From Desulfobacter postgatei (GTDB lineage Bacteria > Desulfobacterota > Desulfobacteria > Desulfobacterales > Desulfobacteraceae), in NCBI GenBank assembly GCA_002747145.1, contig PDTI01000063.1:1-38986 (forward strand): a DNA stretch of 38,986 nt, in the 5' to 3' direction. Made by a program: the position numbers and the translations under genes. The number at the start of each line of letters is the position of its first letter. Position 1 is the stretch's first letter. Below the pieces are notes generated by a model, which was not told where the DNA came from, made no database searches, and saw only the letters and a program-made list of their open reading frames with translations. Of the stretch, positions 15,403-26,401 are shown in pieces.

Positions 15403-15675
15403 ATGATTTGTACAACTGTTAGAGAAAATCAGGATTGTGTATTCATGACAGCCCAGGGCTGCAGCTATAATGAAGGCAGCTGCTTTCCCATTATTGATGA
15501 ATGCAAAGGATGCCATAGAAGCGCCCAGTTTTCCGCCGGCACTTACTGCGCTGCTGCACCTGATCCGTCTTTGAAGTGGAAAAACGGCAATTGCAACATG
15601 GCCACCCATGTTAAAACCGTCACTGAAACCAAAAAACAGAAACTTAATCCCATCAAGGCATCCAAACGAAGATAA
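15403..15675 (+). CDS. PxxKW-family cysteine-rich small protein
   Basis: A 90-residue protein with eight cysteines in the first 64 residues (3, 12, 20, 27, 34, 37, 49, 64), including a CKGC pair, and the family-defining PSLKW motif at 55-59. The tail is basic (KTVTETKKQKLNPIKASKRR). There is no signal peptide. This family is known from sulfate-reducing Deltaproteobacteria and has no established function. The cysteine spacing suggests metal or Fe-S binding, which is an inference. AGGAAG precedes the ATG. It is flanked by a palindromic operator-like site and a terminator, so it is probably transcribed alone. A minus-strand frame of 113 codons over the same bases is a shadow. Confidence 0.85.
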   Translation: MICTTVRENQDCVFMTAQGCSYNEGSCFPIIDECKGCHRSAQFSAGTYCAAAPDPSLKWKNGNCNMATHVKTVTETKKQKLNPIKASKRR

Positions 15676-15700
15676 CGCAACCAAACGTTAATGCACCCAA

Positions 15701-15768
15701 AAAACTCTGCAGTCAGACCTGATTACCAAACAGGCTTATGGGTCAGACCGCAGGGTTTTCTTTTTTTC
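15701..15768 (+). terminator. Probable terminator of the PxxKW gene
   Basis: An imperfect 19-base inverted repeat (AAAACTCTGCAGTCAGACC at 15701-15719 and GGTCAGACCGCAGGGTTTT at 15741-15759) is followed by a T-run to 15767. The loop contains a piece of an element A end (TACCAAACAGGCTTA). Confidence 0.6.
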
Positions 15769-15815
15769 AGGTGCGATTATTTATTAAATTGGATAATATT
15801 ATTACAGGTTGAATT

Positions 15816-17129
15816 ATGAATCCTAGCGCCCAGGAACTGAATAACATCATTGAACAGGCAGCTCCCCATGTATATGAAATGCTCTCTGACATGGGCAAAA
15901 AATTGTTTTTCCCCAAAGGTATTGTTACCCAGAGCGCAGAAGCAAAATTAAAGGCGGACAAGATCAACGCCACCATTGGCATCGCCAAGCAGGGCAGTTC
16001 CGTGTTAAGTCTTTCTTCCGTGACAAAGTACATTACACATATTGATCCGGAGGAGTACCTGCCATATGCTTCCTCATTCGGGCTGCCTGAGCTTCGCAAA
16101 AAATGGTTTGATGAGATGTATTTTAAAAATCCGTCACTTAAAGGAACGGTCGTCAGTCAGCCTGTCGTCACATCCGGCATTACCCATGGGGTTGCCATTT
16201 TTTCGGAAATGTGGGTAGATGCCGGCGATGTTATTGTCATGCCGGATATGACATGGGGTAATTACAACATGATTTTCTGTGTTCGTAATAGTGCCCGGTT
16301 TGTTACATACCAATCTTTTGACCAGGCCATGACCCATTTTAACCTGGATGATTTTGAACGTGTGATCAGGGAACAGGCGACACGCCATAATAAAATTATT
16401 ACCGTGCTTAATTTTCCCCACAATCCAACCGGTTATGCCCTGAGCAAGAAAGAAGCGGCCCGTGTTGCACAGATTCTTATTGATGTAGCACAAAAGGGCA
16501 CAAATGTGGTTGCTGCCTGTGATGACGCCTATTTTGGGTTGTTTTTCGAAGAGGAATCAGAAAAACAGTCTTTGTTTGCCAAACTTGCCGGCAAAACAAC
16601 CCGGCTTGTTGCTGTCAAACTTGATGGACCCACCAAGGAAGATTATGTCATGGGTTTCAGAACGGGATTTACCACATACGGGGTTGCTGCAGATGCCGAT
16701 CTTGACGGGGTATATGACGCCTTGGAAAAAAAGGCAGCCGGATCCATCCGGGGCAGCATCTCAAACTGTTCCCATTTAAGTCAGACCATTCTTGTCAAAT
16801 CCATGGAAGATGAAAACTATGAAACCTATAAGCAGGAGAAATACAACCTGCTTAAGTCCCGGGTCTTTGCCATCAAAGAGGTGCTCAAAGACCCCAAGTA
16901 TGCAGATGGATTTGATGTCTATCCGTTTAATTCCGGATATTACTTGTGCATCCGTCTAAAGGGGGTAAATGCCGAAGTGTTAAGATATCATTTGCTTGAC
17001 AACTATGGCACTGGCCTGATCTCCGTTGGAGAGCAAAATCTTCGTGTGGCGTTTTCATGTCTGGAGGAAAAGGATGTGAAACCTTTATTTGACACTATTC
17101 TTTCAGGTATCTATGATTTGAGAACTTAA
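15816..17129 (+). CDS. PLP-dependent class I/II aminotransferase
   Basis: A 437-residue fold-type I aminotransferase. Seen motifs: LPYASSFGLPELRKKW (substrate-side loop), NFPHNPTGY with Asn203, CDDAYFG with the cofactor-ring Asp, DGPTKED with Lys274 as the probable PLP lysine, GFRTGF with Arg282, and a C-terminal NLRVAFSCLEE with the carboxylate-binding Arg. The lysine context is GPTKED rather than the common SFSK, marking a divergent branch, and the substrate cannot be assigned. It is 30-40 residues longer than typical AspC-type enzymes, with the extra length at the N-terminus. The ATG has only a weak AGGTT ribosome-binding site. The ClC gene follows 22 bases later on the same strand. Confidence 0.82.
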   Translation: MNPSAQELNNIIEQAAPHVYEMLSDMGKKLFFPKGIVTQSAEAKLKADKINATIGIAKQGSSVLSLSSVTKYITHIDPEEYLPYASSFGLPELRKKWFDEMYFKNPSLKGTVVSQPVVTSGITHGVAIFSEMWVDAGDVIVMPDMTWGNYNMIFCVRNSARFVTYQSFDQAMTHFNLDDFERVIREQATRHNKIITVLNFPHNPTGYALSKKEAARVAQILIDVAQKGTNVVAACDDAYFGLFFEEESEKQSLFAKLAGKTTRLVAVKLDGPTKEDYVMGFRTGFTTYGVAADADLDGVYDALEKKAAGSIRGSISNCSHLSQTILVKSMEDENYETYKQEKYNLLKSRVFAIKEVLKDPKYADGFDVYPFNSGYYLCIRLKGVNAEVLRYHLLDNYGTGLISVGEQNLRVAFSCLEEKDVKPLFDTILSGIYDLRT

Positions 17130-17151
17130 GAGTTGATCAAGTTTTTGTTAA

Positions 17152-18933
17152 ATGAATTTGACCAGACATCATGTTGATCTCAAATATGCCGGCAAATGGG
17201 TGTTCTATTTTGTTTTGATAGGCGTCATGTCAGGTCTTGGTGCAGTTTTGTTTCATTACCTGTGCGCCCTTGGCATGCATTATTTCATGGATATGATGGC
17301 AGGATACAGGCCTCAGGGGCCTGCCGGCGAACATCTGCTGCTGCCACACACCGATACACCGTTCAATAAATGGGTGTTATTATGTTTACCGGCATTGGGC
17401 GGCCTTGTTTCCGGGTGGCTTGTTTACACATTTGCCCCGGAGGCAGAGGGCCATGGCACCGATGCTGCCATAGACGCCTTCCATCACAAGGGCGGTATTA
17501 TCCGGTCACGGATTCCAATTATCAAAACCATTGCCTCCACCATCACACTGACCACCGGCGGCTCAGGGGGCAGGGAAGGTCCCATTGCCCAGATTGGGGG
17601 TGGATTCGGGTCTTTTTTGGCCACCCGGTTCAATCTGTCTGAACGGGAGCGGTGTATTATGATGGCCGCAGGTATTGGGGCCGGTGTGGGCAGTATCTTC
17701 CGGGCGCCCCTGGCCGGTGCACTCTTTGCTGCAGAAGTACTTTACCGTGATCCGGAATTTGAATCTTCGGTGATCATTCCAGCCGGTATCTCCTCTGTGG
17801 TGGCCTATTGCACCTTTTGTCTGTTTTTCGGATGGGGATCGCTGTTTGACTCTCCGGCATTTCAATTTGACAATCCGCTGCAACTTGGTCCCTACCTTGT
17901 CCTTTCTGTGGTACTTGTCCTCATCGGCGTCTTATATATTAAGGTTTTTTATGGGATTACAAACCTGTTTAAAGGGTTGAAGATCCCTAACCATATCAAA
18001 CCTGCCGTTGGCGGACTTTTAACCGGCATCATTGGATTTTTTATGCCGTATACCCTGGCCTTTGGGTATGGCCTGGCCCAGGATGCTATTTTCAACCAGG
18101 TGGGGATCCCCGTGCTTTTGGGGCTTGCCCTGGGAAAAATTGTTACCACCTCATTTTCCATTGGATCCGGCGGGTCCGGCGGTGTATTCGGGCCTTCTGT
18201 TGTCATCGGCGGGGCCATGGGCGGGGCTGTGGGGCAGTTTTTTCATATGGTTATGCCCACGGTTGTCACCCAGCCGGGCGCCTTTGTCATTGTGGGTATG
18301 GCAGGTTTTTTCACGGCTGTGTCCAACACCCCCATATCCACCATTATATTTGTCAGTGAGATGACCAACTCCTATCATCTTCTTTTGCCAAGCCTTCTGG
18401 TCTGTTCGGTGTGTTATCTTTTGTGCACAAAATGGTCGATTTATGAAAATCAGGTAAAATCCCGGGTTGATTCGCCGCTGCATGCCGGAGAATTCATGAT
18501 AGATATTCTTCAGACCATAAAAGTGGAAAAACTTAAAACCTTGATCAAGGAAGTCAGATGTCTGAACCAGGACATGGGTTTCAATCAGTTTAAAAAAATA
18601 TATCAGAGCACCAAACAAAGATATTTTCCCGTTACAAACGATCAGGGGCAATTATGCGGTATTTTTTCTTCCACAGATGTTCGGGCGGTCCTTTTTTCAA
18701 GTGATCTTGAGAAGTTGGTCGTTATGAAGGATATTATGGTCTCCAATATGATTACCACCAACTTGTCTGAAGACCTGAACACAGTACTGCTTAAACTGAC
18801 AAAGAAAAATATTGATGCCCTGCCTGTGGTGGATGTTGATGATCCGGGTCAGTTGATCGGTATGCTTTACCGCCGTGACATTATTGCTTACTATAATCTT
18901 CATCTGGCCCGAATCCGGGAATCCCAAGGATAG
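17152..18933 (+). CDS. ClC-family chloride channel or H+/Cl- antiporter with CBS domains
   Basis: A 593-residue integral membrane protein. The ClC signature loops are GGSGGREGPIAQIG (137-149, gating glutamate Glu142 present) and GSGGSGGVFGPSVVIGG (GxFxP loop, about 339-355). FRAPLAGALFAAEVLYRD follows the first loop and places a glutamate where antiporters have the internal proton-pathway residue. About ten hydrophobic helices are visible. The C-terminal 130 residues hold two CBS domains (FPVTNDQGQLCGIFSSTDVR and LPVVDVDDPGQLIGMLYRRD), which in this family bind adenine nucleotides and regulate transport. No ribosome-binding site precedes ATG 17152, but the sequence aligns from the start. An antiporter is favoured over a channel on the glutamates. 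Confidence 0.9.
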   Translation: MNLTRHHVDLKYAGKWVFYFVLIGVMSGLGAVLFHYLCALGMHYFMDMMAGYRPQGPAGEHLLLPHTDTPFNKWVLLCLPALGGLVSGWLVYTFAPEAEGHGTDAAIDAFHHKGGIIRSRIPIIKTIASTITLTTGGSGGREGPIAQIGGGFGSFLATRFNLSERERCIMMAAGIGAGVGSIFRAPLAGALFAAEVLYRDPEFESSVIIPAGISSVVAYCTFCLFFGWGSLFDSPAFQFDNPLQLGPYLVLSVVLVLIGVLYIKVFYGITNLFKGLKIPNHIKPAVGGLLTGIIGFFMPYTLAFGYGLAQDAIFNQVGIPVLLGLALGKIVTTSFSIGSGGSGGVFGPSVVIGGAMGGAVGQFFHMVMPTVVTQPGAFVIVGMAGFFTAVSNTPISTIIFVSEMTNSYHLLLPSLLVCSVCYLLCTKWSIYENQVKSRVDSPLHAGEFMIDILQTIKVEKLKTLIKEVRCLNQDMGFNQFKKIYQSTKQRYFPVTNDQGQLCGIFSSTDVRAVLFSSDLEKLVVMKDIMVSNMITTNLSEDLNTVLLKLTKKNIDALPVVDVDDPGQLIGMLYRRDIIAYYNLHLARIRESQG

Positions 18934-19003
18934 TGCTTGAACGATTCGCTGTTGATAACAGCGGAAGACACGCAAAGCACAGAAAGTCAGAGCAGAAATT
19001 TTT

Positions 19004-19765
19004 TTAATAATTTACTTTATGCAAAAACAACCCCTTTGCCGGAGCTGTGGCCCCGGCGCGGGGGCGTTCACACGAATAAAGAATTTTATTGAACATTTCC
19101 GGAGTAATCCGTCCTGTACCCGCGTCTTTCAGCGTCCCCACTATATTTCTGACCATGTTTTTTAAAAATCCTGTGGCGCATATACAAAATTCCAGCCGAT
19201 CATATGGCTTTTTTGTCCAGCCTGCATTGAAAATTGTTCTTACGGTGGAAGATCGGGGACTGCCCGTATTCTCAAAGGCTTTAAAATCATGTTCGCCCAC
19301 AAGGTACTCACAACACTGATTCATCATGTCAATATCCAGAAACGGTTTTACATGCCATAAATAATCCCGGCCAATGGCTGTGGGCGTTTCCCCATTCAAT
19401 ATGTAATACCGGTACTCTTTGGAGCGGACATGGTACTGAGCATGGAAATCAGGATCTGCAAGTCCGCAGTCATGGATCACAATAGGTGCGGACATAAGCC
19501 TGTTCACCCCTTTTTGAATGATCGCCGGGGAAAGGCGGGTCTTTGCATGGAAATGGGCCACCTGGGCCCGGGCATGAACGCCTGCATCCGTACGCCCAGA
19601 ACCATGAATCTTAATATCCTGATTTAGAATCATGGATAATATCCGTTCAAGCTCACCCTGGATGGTGGGTTTGTCTGCTTGTCGTTGCCATCCGTAAAAA
19701 CCGGTGCCGTCGTAGGCCACCATAATTTTGAAATTTTTTTTCGAATTATATGGCCTTTTCGTCAT
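19004..19765 (-). CDS. truA: tRNA pseudouridine(38-40) synthase TruA
   Basis: A 253-residue enzyme making pseudouridine at positions 38-40 of tRNA anticodon arms. The catalytic aspartate is Asp60 in HGSGRTDAGVHARAQ. MVAYDGTGFYGWQRQ, EYRYYILNG, DFKAFENTGS and the C-terminal NMVRNIVGTLKDAGTGR segments confirm the family. Length is normal. The start MTKRPYNSKK is acceptable, but nothing strong fixes it. It is convergent with the ClC gene; the 70-bp gap holds a small GC hairpin (18947-18963) without a T-run. Confidence 0.95.
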   Translation of the reverse strand: MTKRPYNSKKNFKIMVAYDGTGFYGWQRQADKPTIQGELERILSMILNQDIKIHGSGRTDAGVHARAQVAHFHAKTRLSPAIIQKGVNRLMSAPIVIHDCGLADPDFHAQYHVRSKEYRYYILNGETPTAIGRDYLWHVKPFLDIDMMNQCCEYLVGEHDFKAFENTGSPRSSTVRTIFNAGWTKKPYDRLEFCICATGFLKNMVRNIVGTLKDAGTGRITPEMFNKILYSCERPRAGATAPAKGLFLHKVNY

Positions 19766-19827
19766 ATATTAAGGCGTATACGTTCAATTGGTCTTGATCA
19801 AGAAATGGTTTTCTTCTAACCATGGTC

Positions 19828-21717
<1,890 letters not shown>

Positions 21718-21731
21718 GAAAATTCCTATCA

Positions 21732-21862
21732 CTCGACAGGCTGTTACGGAATAGATAATTCTTTCAAGTTCAAGGCGGAAAATTAATTTGACCACAGACA
21801 TACATGTAGTATTTCGAGGATCAAATTAATTTTTCAACGAAGAAATTGGAAAAATTAGCAAA
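21732..21862 (-). repeat. Element C, long copy
   Basis: A palindromic repeat. The left end is CGACAGGCTGTTACGGAAT. The centre has AAAATTAATTTGACC pairing with GGATCAAATTAATTTT around ACATACATGTAGT. The right end is GAAGAAATTGGAAAAATTAGC. Shorter related pieces lie at 4397-4430 and 15231-15270. It fills most of the 285-bp gap between aspA and yjbQ. The remaining 140 bp show no gene and only weak promoter-like sequence. Confidence 0.7.
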
Positions 21863-22002
21863 CCCGTCTTTCAGACAAACACAATAAACTAACGAACGGT
21901 CATGGGCCGACCTGGTCTTTCTCCGAGGTTTTCCCAAAACAGATCATCAAAGAAACTAATCGGTTAACTTAGTTCTTTCATATAAAAAACAAGGATAAAT
22001 TT

Positions 22003-22419
22003 ATGAAGCATTACAGAAAAGAGCTCTGGTTTGAGGTGCCCGGACGCAGAGCATTTATCAATATTACCCCTGACATTGAAACCTGCCTTGCCCAAAGCGG
22101 TATCAAAAACGGGCTGCTTTTGTGCAATGCCATGCACATTACCGCCTCCGTATTTATCAATGATGATGAGTCAGGGCTTCACCATGATTATGATGTCTGG
22201 CTTGAGAAACTTGCCCCCCACGCACCCGTGGAGCAGTACCGGCATAATGTGGGTGAAGACAATGCTGATGCGCACATGAAGCGGCAGATCATGGGTCGGG
22301 AAGTGGTGGTGGCCGTGACTGAGGGGCGGCTTGATTTCGGTACCTGGGAACAGATCTTTTACGGTGAGTTTGACGGGCGAAGAAGAAAACGGGTGCTGGT
22401 GAAAATTATTGGAGAATAG
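22003..22419 (+). CDS. yjbQ: YjbQ/UPF0047-family protein
   Basis: A 138-residue member of the YjbQ (UPF0047) family, small beta-rich trimeric proteins with weak thiamine-phosphate synthase activity reported for some members. Conserved segments are [37 protein letters not shown], a histidine-rich [12 protein letters not shown] and the closing [28 protein letters not shown]. The true physiological role is not known. AAGGAT precedes the ATG. The response-regulator gene follows 12 bases later, so this may be the first gene of that operon. Confidence 0.9.
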   Translation: MKHYRKELWFEVPGRRAFINITPDIETCLAQSGIKNGLLLCNAMHITASVFINDDESGLHHDYDVWLEKLAPHAPVEQYRHNVGEDNADAHMKRQIMGREVVVAVTEGRLDFGTWEQIFYGEFDGRRRKRVLVKIIGE

Positions 22420-22431
22420 GATGACAATACG

Positions 22432-23112
22432 ATGAGACTGCTTTTGGTAGAAGATGATGAAAAAATAGCCAGGTTTGTTGAAAAAGGCCTGAAATCCTCC
22501 GGGTTTGCCGTGGATGTAGCCGCTACAGGCCCGGACGGCCTTGATATGGCTTTAGGTGCGGATTTTGATACCCTGATCGTGGATATCATGTTGCCGGGCA
22601 TGGATGGATTTGCCCTGATAGAAAAATTGCGGGCCAGCGGTAAAAATACCCCAATTATTGTACTTAGTGCCCGGGGAAGGGTAGGGGACCGGGTGAAGGG
22701 CCTTGAGGCCGGTGCGGATGACTACCTGACCAAACCCTTTTCTTTCTCAGAGCTGCTGGCCCGGGTTCAGGCACTCATCCGCAGGGCTGGGAACAGTACC
22801 GAGCCCGTATCCCTGTCCTATGCGGATTTAAGTGTGGATATTGTCAAACGCCGGGTCAAAAGGGGGGACGATGTCATTGAGCTGCAGCCCCTGGAATTTT
22901 CCCTGCTGGAATATCTGGTACGCAACCGGGAGCGTGTGGTCTCTAAAACCATGATCATGGAACATGTCTGGAATTATAATTTTGATCCCATGACCAATGT
23001 GGTGGAAGCCCGGATATGCCGGTTGCGCGATAAGATTGACAAGGGGTATTCAAGCAAACTTATCCATACGGTCCGGGGAGCCGGGTATGTATTAAAGGTA
23101 GAAGATGCCTGA
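22432..23112 (+). CDS. OmpR/CusR-type response regulator
   Basis: A 226-residue two-component transcription factor. The receiver domain has the acidic pair in VEDDE, the phospho-acceptor Asp51 in LIVDIMLPGMDGF, a conserved Ser/Thr in IIVLSARG and Lys near 101 in GADDYLTKPFSF. A winged-helix DNA-binding domain (residues about 125-222) ends LIHTVRGAGYVLKVE. The sequence is closest in style to CusR/CopR-type regulators. The kinase gene overlaps the end by 8 bases, a clear cognate pair. With degP following, envelope stress or metal stress is a plausible input, not a demonstrated one. Confidence 0.93.
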   Translation: MRLLLVEDDEKIARFVEKGLKSSGFAVDVAATGPDGLDMALGADFDTLIVDIMLPGMDGFALIEKLRASGKNTPIIVLSARGRVGDRVKGLEAGADDYLTKPFSFSELLARVQALIRRAGNSTEPVSLSYADLSVDIVKRRVKRGDDVIELQPLEFSLLEYLVRNRERVVSKTMIMEHVWNYNFDPMTNVVEARICRLRDKIDKGYSSKLIHTVRGAGYVLKVEDA

Positions 23113-24532
23113 TTTTTTCCGCACCGGTTTTTTCAGGAGTATCGCCTTTCGCCTGACCGTATGGTATGCAGGGATCTTTTCCATCTCATCGTGTGTGGCG
23201 TTTGGGCTGTTTTATTTTCTGGCCACCCAGACCATCATGAATCAGGTGGATCAGGAACTCATAGACAAGGCGGGTTATTTTCGCACAGCCATTGCCCGCA
23301 GCGGGATTGTCGGCGCCCAGAATCTGGCAGTCATTGAGGCCCAGGCCGCCGGGGAAAAGCAGATTTTTTTCAGGCTGCTCTATCCCACAGGTGAGGTCTT
23401 TGCCTCCTCATCCATGTCCTATTGGAAAGATGTGCGTATAAACAAGGTGATGATGGCCCGGTTGATGAAGTCACGGACCACGGTGTTTGAAACGGTTCAC
23501 ATTGCAGGCCAGAAGCAGAACGCCAGGATGATGTATACCTTTGTGGCCCCCAATGTTATTTTACATACCGGCCTTGCCATGAACGCATATTCCCGGTTTT
23601 TATCGGGTTTTAAGAAAATATTTTTCATTTCCATGGTGTTTGTTATTTTATTTTCAGCGGTTTCAGGCATGTTTTTATCCCGGGAGGCCCTTTACGGTGT
23701 TGCGGCCATCAGGGCCACAGCGAGCTCTATCACCGGATCCAATCTCAACGAACGGGTGCCGGAATCCGGCAGTCGGGACGAGCTTGATCTTTTAGCTGTG
23801 ACATTCAACCGGATGCTGGACCGGATTTCGGCGCTGGTAAAAAGTATGCGGGAGATGTCTGACAATATTGCCCATGATCTTAAAAGTCCGCTCACCCGGA
23901 TAAGGGGGTTTGCGGAACTGGCCTTGATTCAGGAGACTGATGGGGATATCGAGTCCTACCGGACCATGGCGGCGAACACCATTGAAGAATCCGATCATCT
24001 GCTGGATATGATTAACACGATGCTGGTCATCTCCCGGGCCGCGGCCGGGGAGGCTGAATTTGAGTGTGCCCCCGTGGATTTAAGTGCCATGATCATTGAT
24101 GCCTGGGAGCTTTTTGTCCCCCTGGCCGAAGATAAGCAGATCACCTTTACCCAGAAAGTGGACAATGCACTGTGGATACAGGGGGATGCCGGCATGCTCC
24201 AGCGCGCCTTTGCCAATCTCATTGACAATGCCATCAAATACACCCCTGAGAAAGGCCGGGTCCATTTAACGCTGCAGACTTGCGGTAAAGAACTGGTGGA
24301 GATTCAGGTTAAAGATTCCGGGCCGGGTATTGAGCCCCAAAACCGTCAAAAGATTTTTGATCGGTTTTTCCGCGAAGAATCTTCCCGGACAACGCCGGGT
24401 ACAGGGCTTGGTTTAAGTCTTGCCAAAACCATTATAGAACAGCATTCGGGCACAATTTCAGTGCAACCCTGTGAAAATGGAGGAAGTATTTTTATTGTAA
24501 CATTACCGCATCGTAACGTTGAGATCATGTAA
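23105..24532 (+). CDS. Membrane sensor histidine kinase
   Basis: A 475-residue kinase with a helix at about 17-40, a periplasmic sensor of about 125 residues and a second helix at about 171-190. A HAMP domain follows (SITGSNLNERVPESGSRDELDLLAVTFNRML). The dimerisation domain carries His257 in NIAHDLKSPLTRIRG. The ATPase domain has LIDNAIKYTPEKG (N box), VKDSGPGIEP (G1), FDRFFREESS (F box) and GTGLGLSLAKTI (G2). Domain order and size match CusS/CopS-type kinases. The start overlaps the regulator gene by 8 bases. Confidence 0.93.
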   Translation: MPDFFRTGFFRSIAFRLTVWYAGIFSISSCVAFGLFYFLATQTIMNQVDQELIDKAGYFRTAIARSGIVGAQNLAVIEAQAAGEKQIFFRLLYPTGEVFASSSMSYWKDVRINKVMMARLMKSRTTVFETVHIAGQKQNARMMYTFVAPNVILHTGLAMNAYSRFLSGFKKIFFISMVFVILFSAVSGMFLSREALYGVAAIRATASSITGSNLNERVPESGSRDELDLLAVTFNRMLDRISALVKSMREMSDNIAHDLKSPLTRIRGFAELALIQETDGDIESYRTMAANTIEESDHLLDMINTMLVISRAAAGEAEFECAPVDLSAMIIDAWELFVPLAEDKQITFTQKVDNALWIQGDAGMLQRAFANLIDNAIKYTPEKGRVHLTLQTCGKELVEIQVKDSGPGIEPQNRQKIFDRFFREESSRTTPGTGLGLSLAKTIIEQHSGTISVQPCENGGSIFIVTLPHRNVEIM

Positions 24533-24617
24533 AAATTATCTTTGTGTTTTATTCTATGGTTACGTCCACAAAGCAAGTGTTGGCATACATTAATATAATT
24601 TTACAGGAGGTATAAAA

Positions 24618-26036
24618 ATGAAACGTGTGGATAAACAAATTACAATTTTTACTACATGTTTGATGCTTTTTGGCCTTTTGGCCTTTCCCGCACTGTCAGG
24701 CGCCCAGGCCCGGATGGTTCCGGCAAATTTTTCACAACTGGCCCAACAGGTCAAACCTGGTGTAGTGAATATCCAGACCGTAAAGACAATTAAGGGCGGT
24801 GGCCGTGTTTTCCGGCATTTTTTTGGATCCCCGTTCGGTAACCAGCCTGGGATGGAGGATTTTTTCAGTCCCTTCATGGGGATGCCGAAAAATCGTAGAG
24901 AAAGAAGCCTTGGATCCGGCTTTATCATTGATAAGGCTGGATATATTGTAACCAATAACCATGTGATTAAAGATGCGGATAAGATCAAGGTTATCCTTTA
25001 TAACGACCAGGAATATGACGCCCGGATCATTGGCGCAGATCCTGTAACAGACCTGGCATTGATAAAGATTAATGCTAAGGGATTGAAACCGTTGAAATTC
25101 GGATCCTCCAAAAATGCCCAGGTCGGTTCGTGGGTGTTGGCCATTGGATCCCCCTTTGGTCTTGAGCAGACAGTGACCGCGGGGATTGTTTCAGCCAAGG
25201 CCAGAATTTTAGGTTCCGGCCCCTATGATGATTTTATCCAGACCGATGCATCCATTAACCCGGGGAACTCCGGCGGACCGTTGCTGAATATGGACGCAGA
25301 AGTGGTGGGGATCAACACTGCCATTATAAAATCCGGTCAGGGCATTGGTTTTGCAATCCCTTCCGATCTTGCCGTCAATGTGATTGATCAACTTAAGGAT
25401 TCCAAGCGTGTATCCAGAGGCTGGTTGGGTGTCTCCATTCAGGATGTAAGCCAGGAGATGGGTGAATACTATAATCTGGATTCGGATGAAGGTGTTTATG
25501 TGACAAAAGCCTATGAGGATAATCCTGCCTATGAGGCCGGCATCCGCCAAGGTGACGTGATTATCAGTGTTGAAGGGAAAAAAATCAGTTCATCCAGGGA
25601 TCTGACCCTGACCATTGCTAATTTAAGGGTGGGTTCCAAGGTCAAGATTGAAGCGATTCGCCAGGGAAAAAAGAAACGGTTTACGGTTCAACTTGGTGAA
25701 CGTCCGGACAACCCAGAAGATTCCCCGTTCGGACAAGAATCCAATGGCTTTGATGACCTGGGGTTTATGTTTAAGATGTTGGATGAGGATCTAGCCCGGC
25801 ATCTTGGCTATCCTTTATCCATGAAAGGGCTTGTGGTGACTCGGATTGATCCCGATTCCCAGGCAGCAATGTCCGGTGTGAGGGTCGGGGATCTGCTGGA
25901 GGAAATAAACCATAAAAAAATTAAGGAGATAAGCGGCTATCATCAAGCAATGCGTAAGATAGGTAAAGGAGAAATCGCCCATATGATTTTTAGACGGAGT
26001 AACGGTCAGATATTTGTGGTCCGGTTTGAGAAATAG
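24618..26036 (+). CDS. degP: Periplasmic serine protease DegP/HtrA (Do family)
   Basis: A 472-residue exported protease and chaperone for damaged periplasmic proteins. The signal peptide ends near SGAQA (residue 31). The catalytic triad is visible: His115 in VTNNHVIKDA, Asp145 in DPVTDLALIKI and Ser218 in NPGNSGGPL. Two PDZ domains follow (RGWLGVSIQDVSQEMGEYY ... from about 268; and MKGLVVTRIDPDSQAAMSGV ... to the end). AGGAGG lies upstream of the ATG. The 85-bp gap after the kinase may contain its own promoter, but no convincing one was found. The GC-rich hairpin at 26182 is the likely terminator. Confidence 0.95.
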   Translation: MKRVDKQITIFTTCLMLFGLLAFPALSGAQARMVPANFSQLAQQVKPGVVNIQTVKTIKGGGRVFRHFFGSPFGNQPGMEDFFSPFMGMPKNRRERSLGSGFIIDKAGYIVTNNHVIKDADKIKVILYNDQEYDARIIGADPVTDLALIKINAKGLKPLKFGSSKNAQVGSWVLAIGSPFGLEQTVTAGIVSAKARILGSGPYDDFIQTDASINPGNSGGPLLNMDAEVVGINTAIIKSGQGIGFAIPSDLAVNVIDQLKDSKRVSRGWLGVSIQDVSQEMGEYYNLDSDEGVYVTKAYEDNPAYEAGIRQGDVIISVEGKKISSSRDLTLTIANLRVGSKVKIEAIRQGKKKRFTVQLGERPDNPEDSPFGQESNGFDDLGFMFKMLDEDLARHLGYPLSMKGLVVTRIDPDSQAAMSGVRVGDLLEEINHKKIKEISGYHQAMRKIGKGEIAHMIFRRSNGQIFVVRFEK

Positions 26037-26181
26037 ATTGCCATTTGATAATATTGGGGTCATGTTCAGGTTATGTTCAGGTGCTAATGTATTATTCAAC
26101 GCTGGATAAGTTGCTGTTGCGGCGAATACGGTGAAAACCGATATTAATAAATCATACCCAGCGAAAAATTTCCCTCCTTTC

Positions 26182-26215
26182 AAAACGGGCTGTCTTTTCC
26201 AAGGCAGCCCGTTTT
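26182..26215 (+). terminator. Rho-independent terminator after degP
   Basis: AAAACGGGCTG (26182-26192) pairs perfectly with CAGCCCGTTTT, with a 12-base loop between, and is followed by TGTTGT. The A and T flanks would let it act in both directions. It lies 146 bases after the degP stop. Between it and the tRNA gene there is only a GAGGCCTATGGGCCTC palindrome near 26252 that resembles the element B end. Confidence 0.8.
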
Positions 26216-26401
26216 GTTGTATTGTGGCTTGCAACGACTGAGCACGGTTGAGGCCTATGGGCCTCAAAGCCACCATGTATTTTGATGAATACATTAATTT
26301 TAAGTAAGAAATAGTAAAAATCAGGAAATTACTTGGAGATCAAGCGAAGAAAGATAAGCAAATAAAGGATGCGATGAAAAAACAGCGGCTTGATTTTATG
26401 T

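Noticed and set aside
15343..15684. A 113-codon minus-strand frame over the PxxKW gene
   Set aside because: The plus-strand protein has the PSLKW motif, ordered cysteines, a ribosome-binding site and a terminator; the minus frame has none of these.
21718..21801. Extension of the aspartase fusion upstream
   Set aside because: The bases belong to element C; the ATG at 21717 has a good ribosome-binding site and starts a sensible domain.
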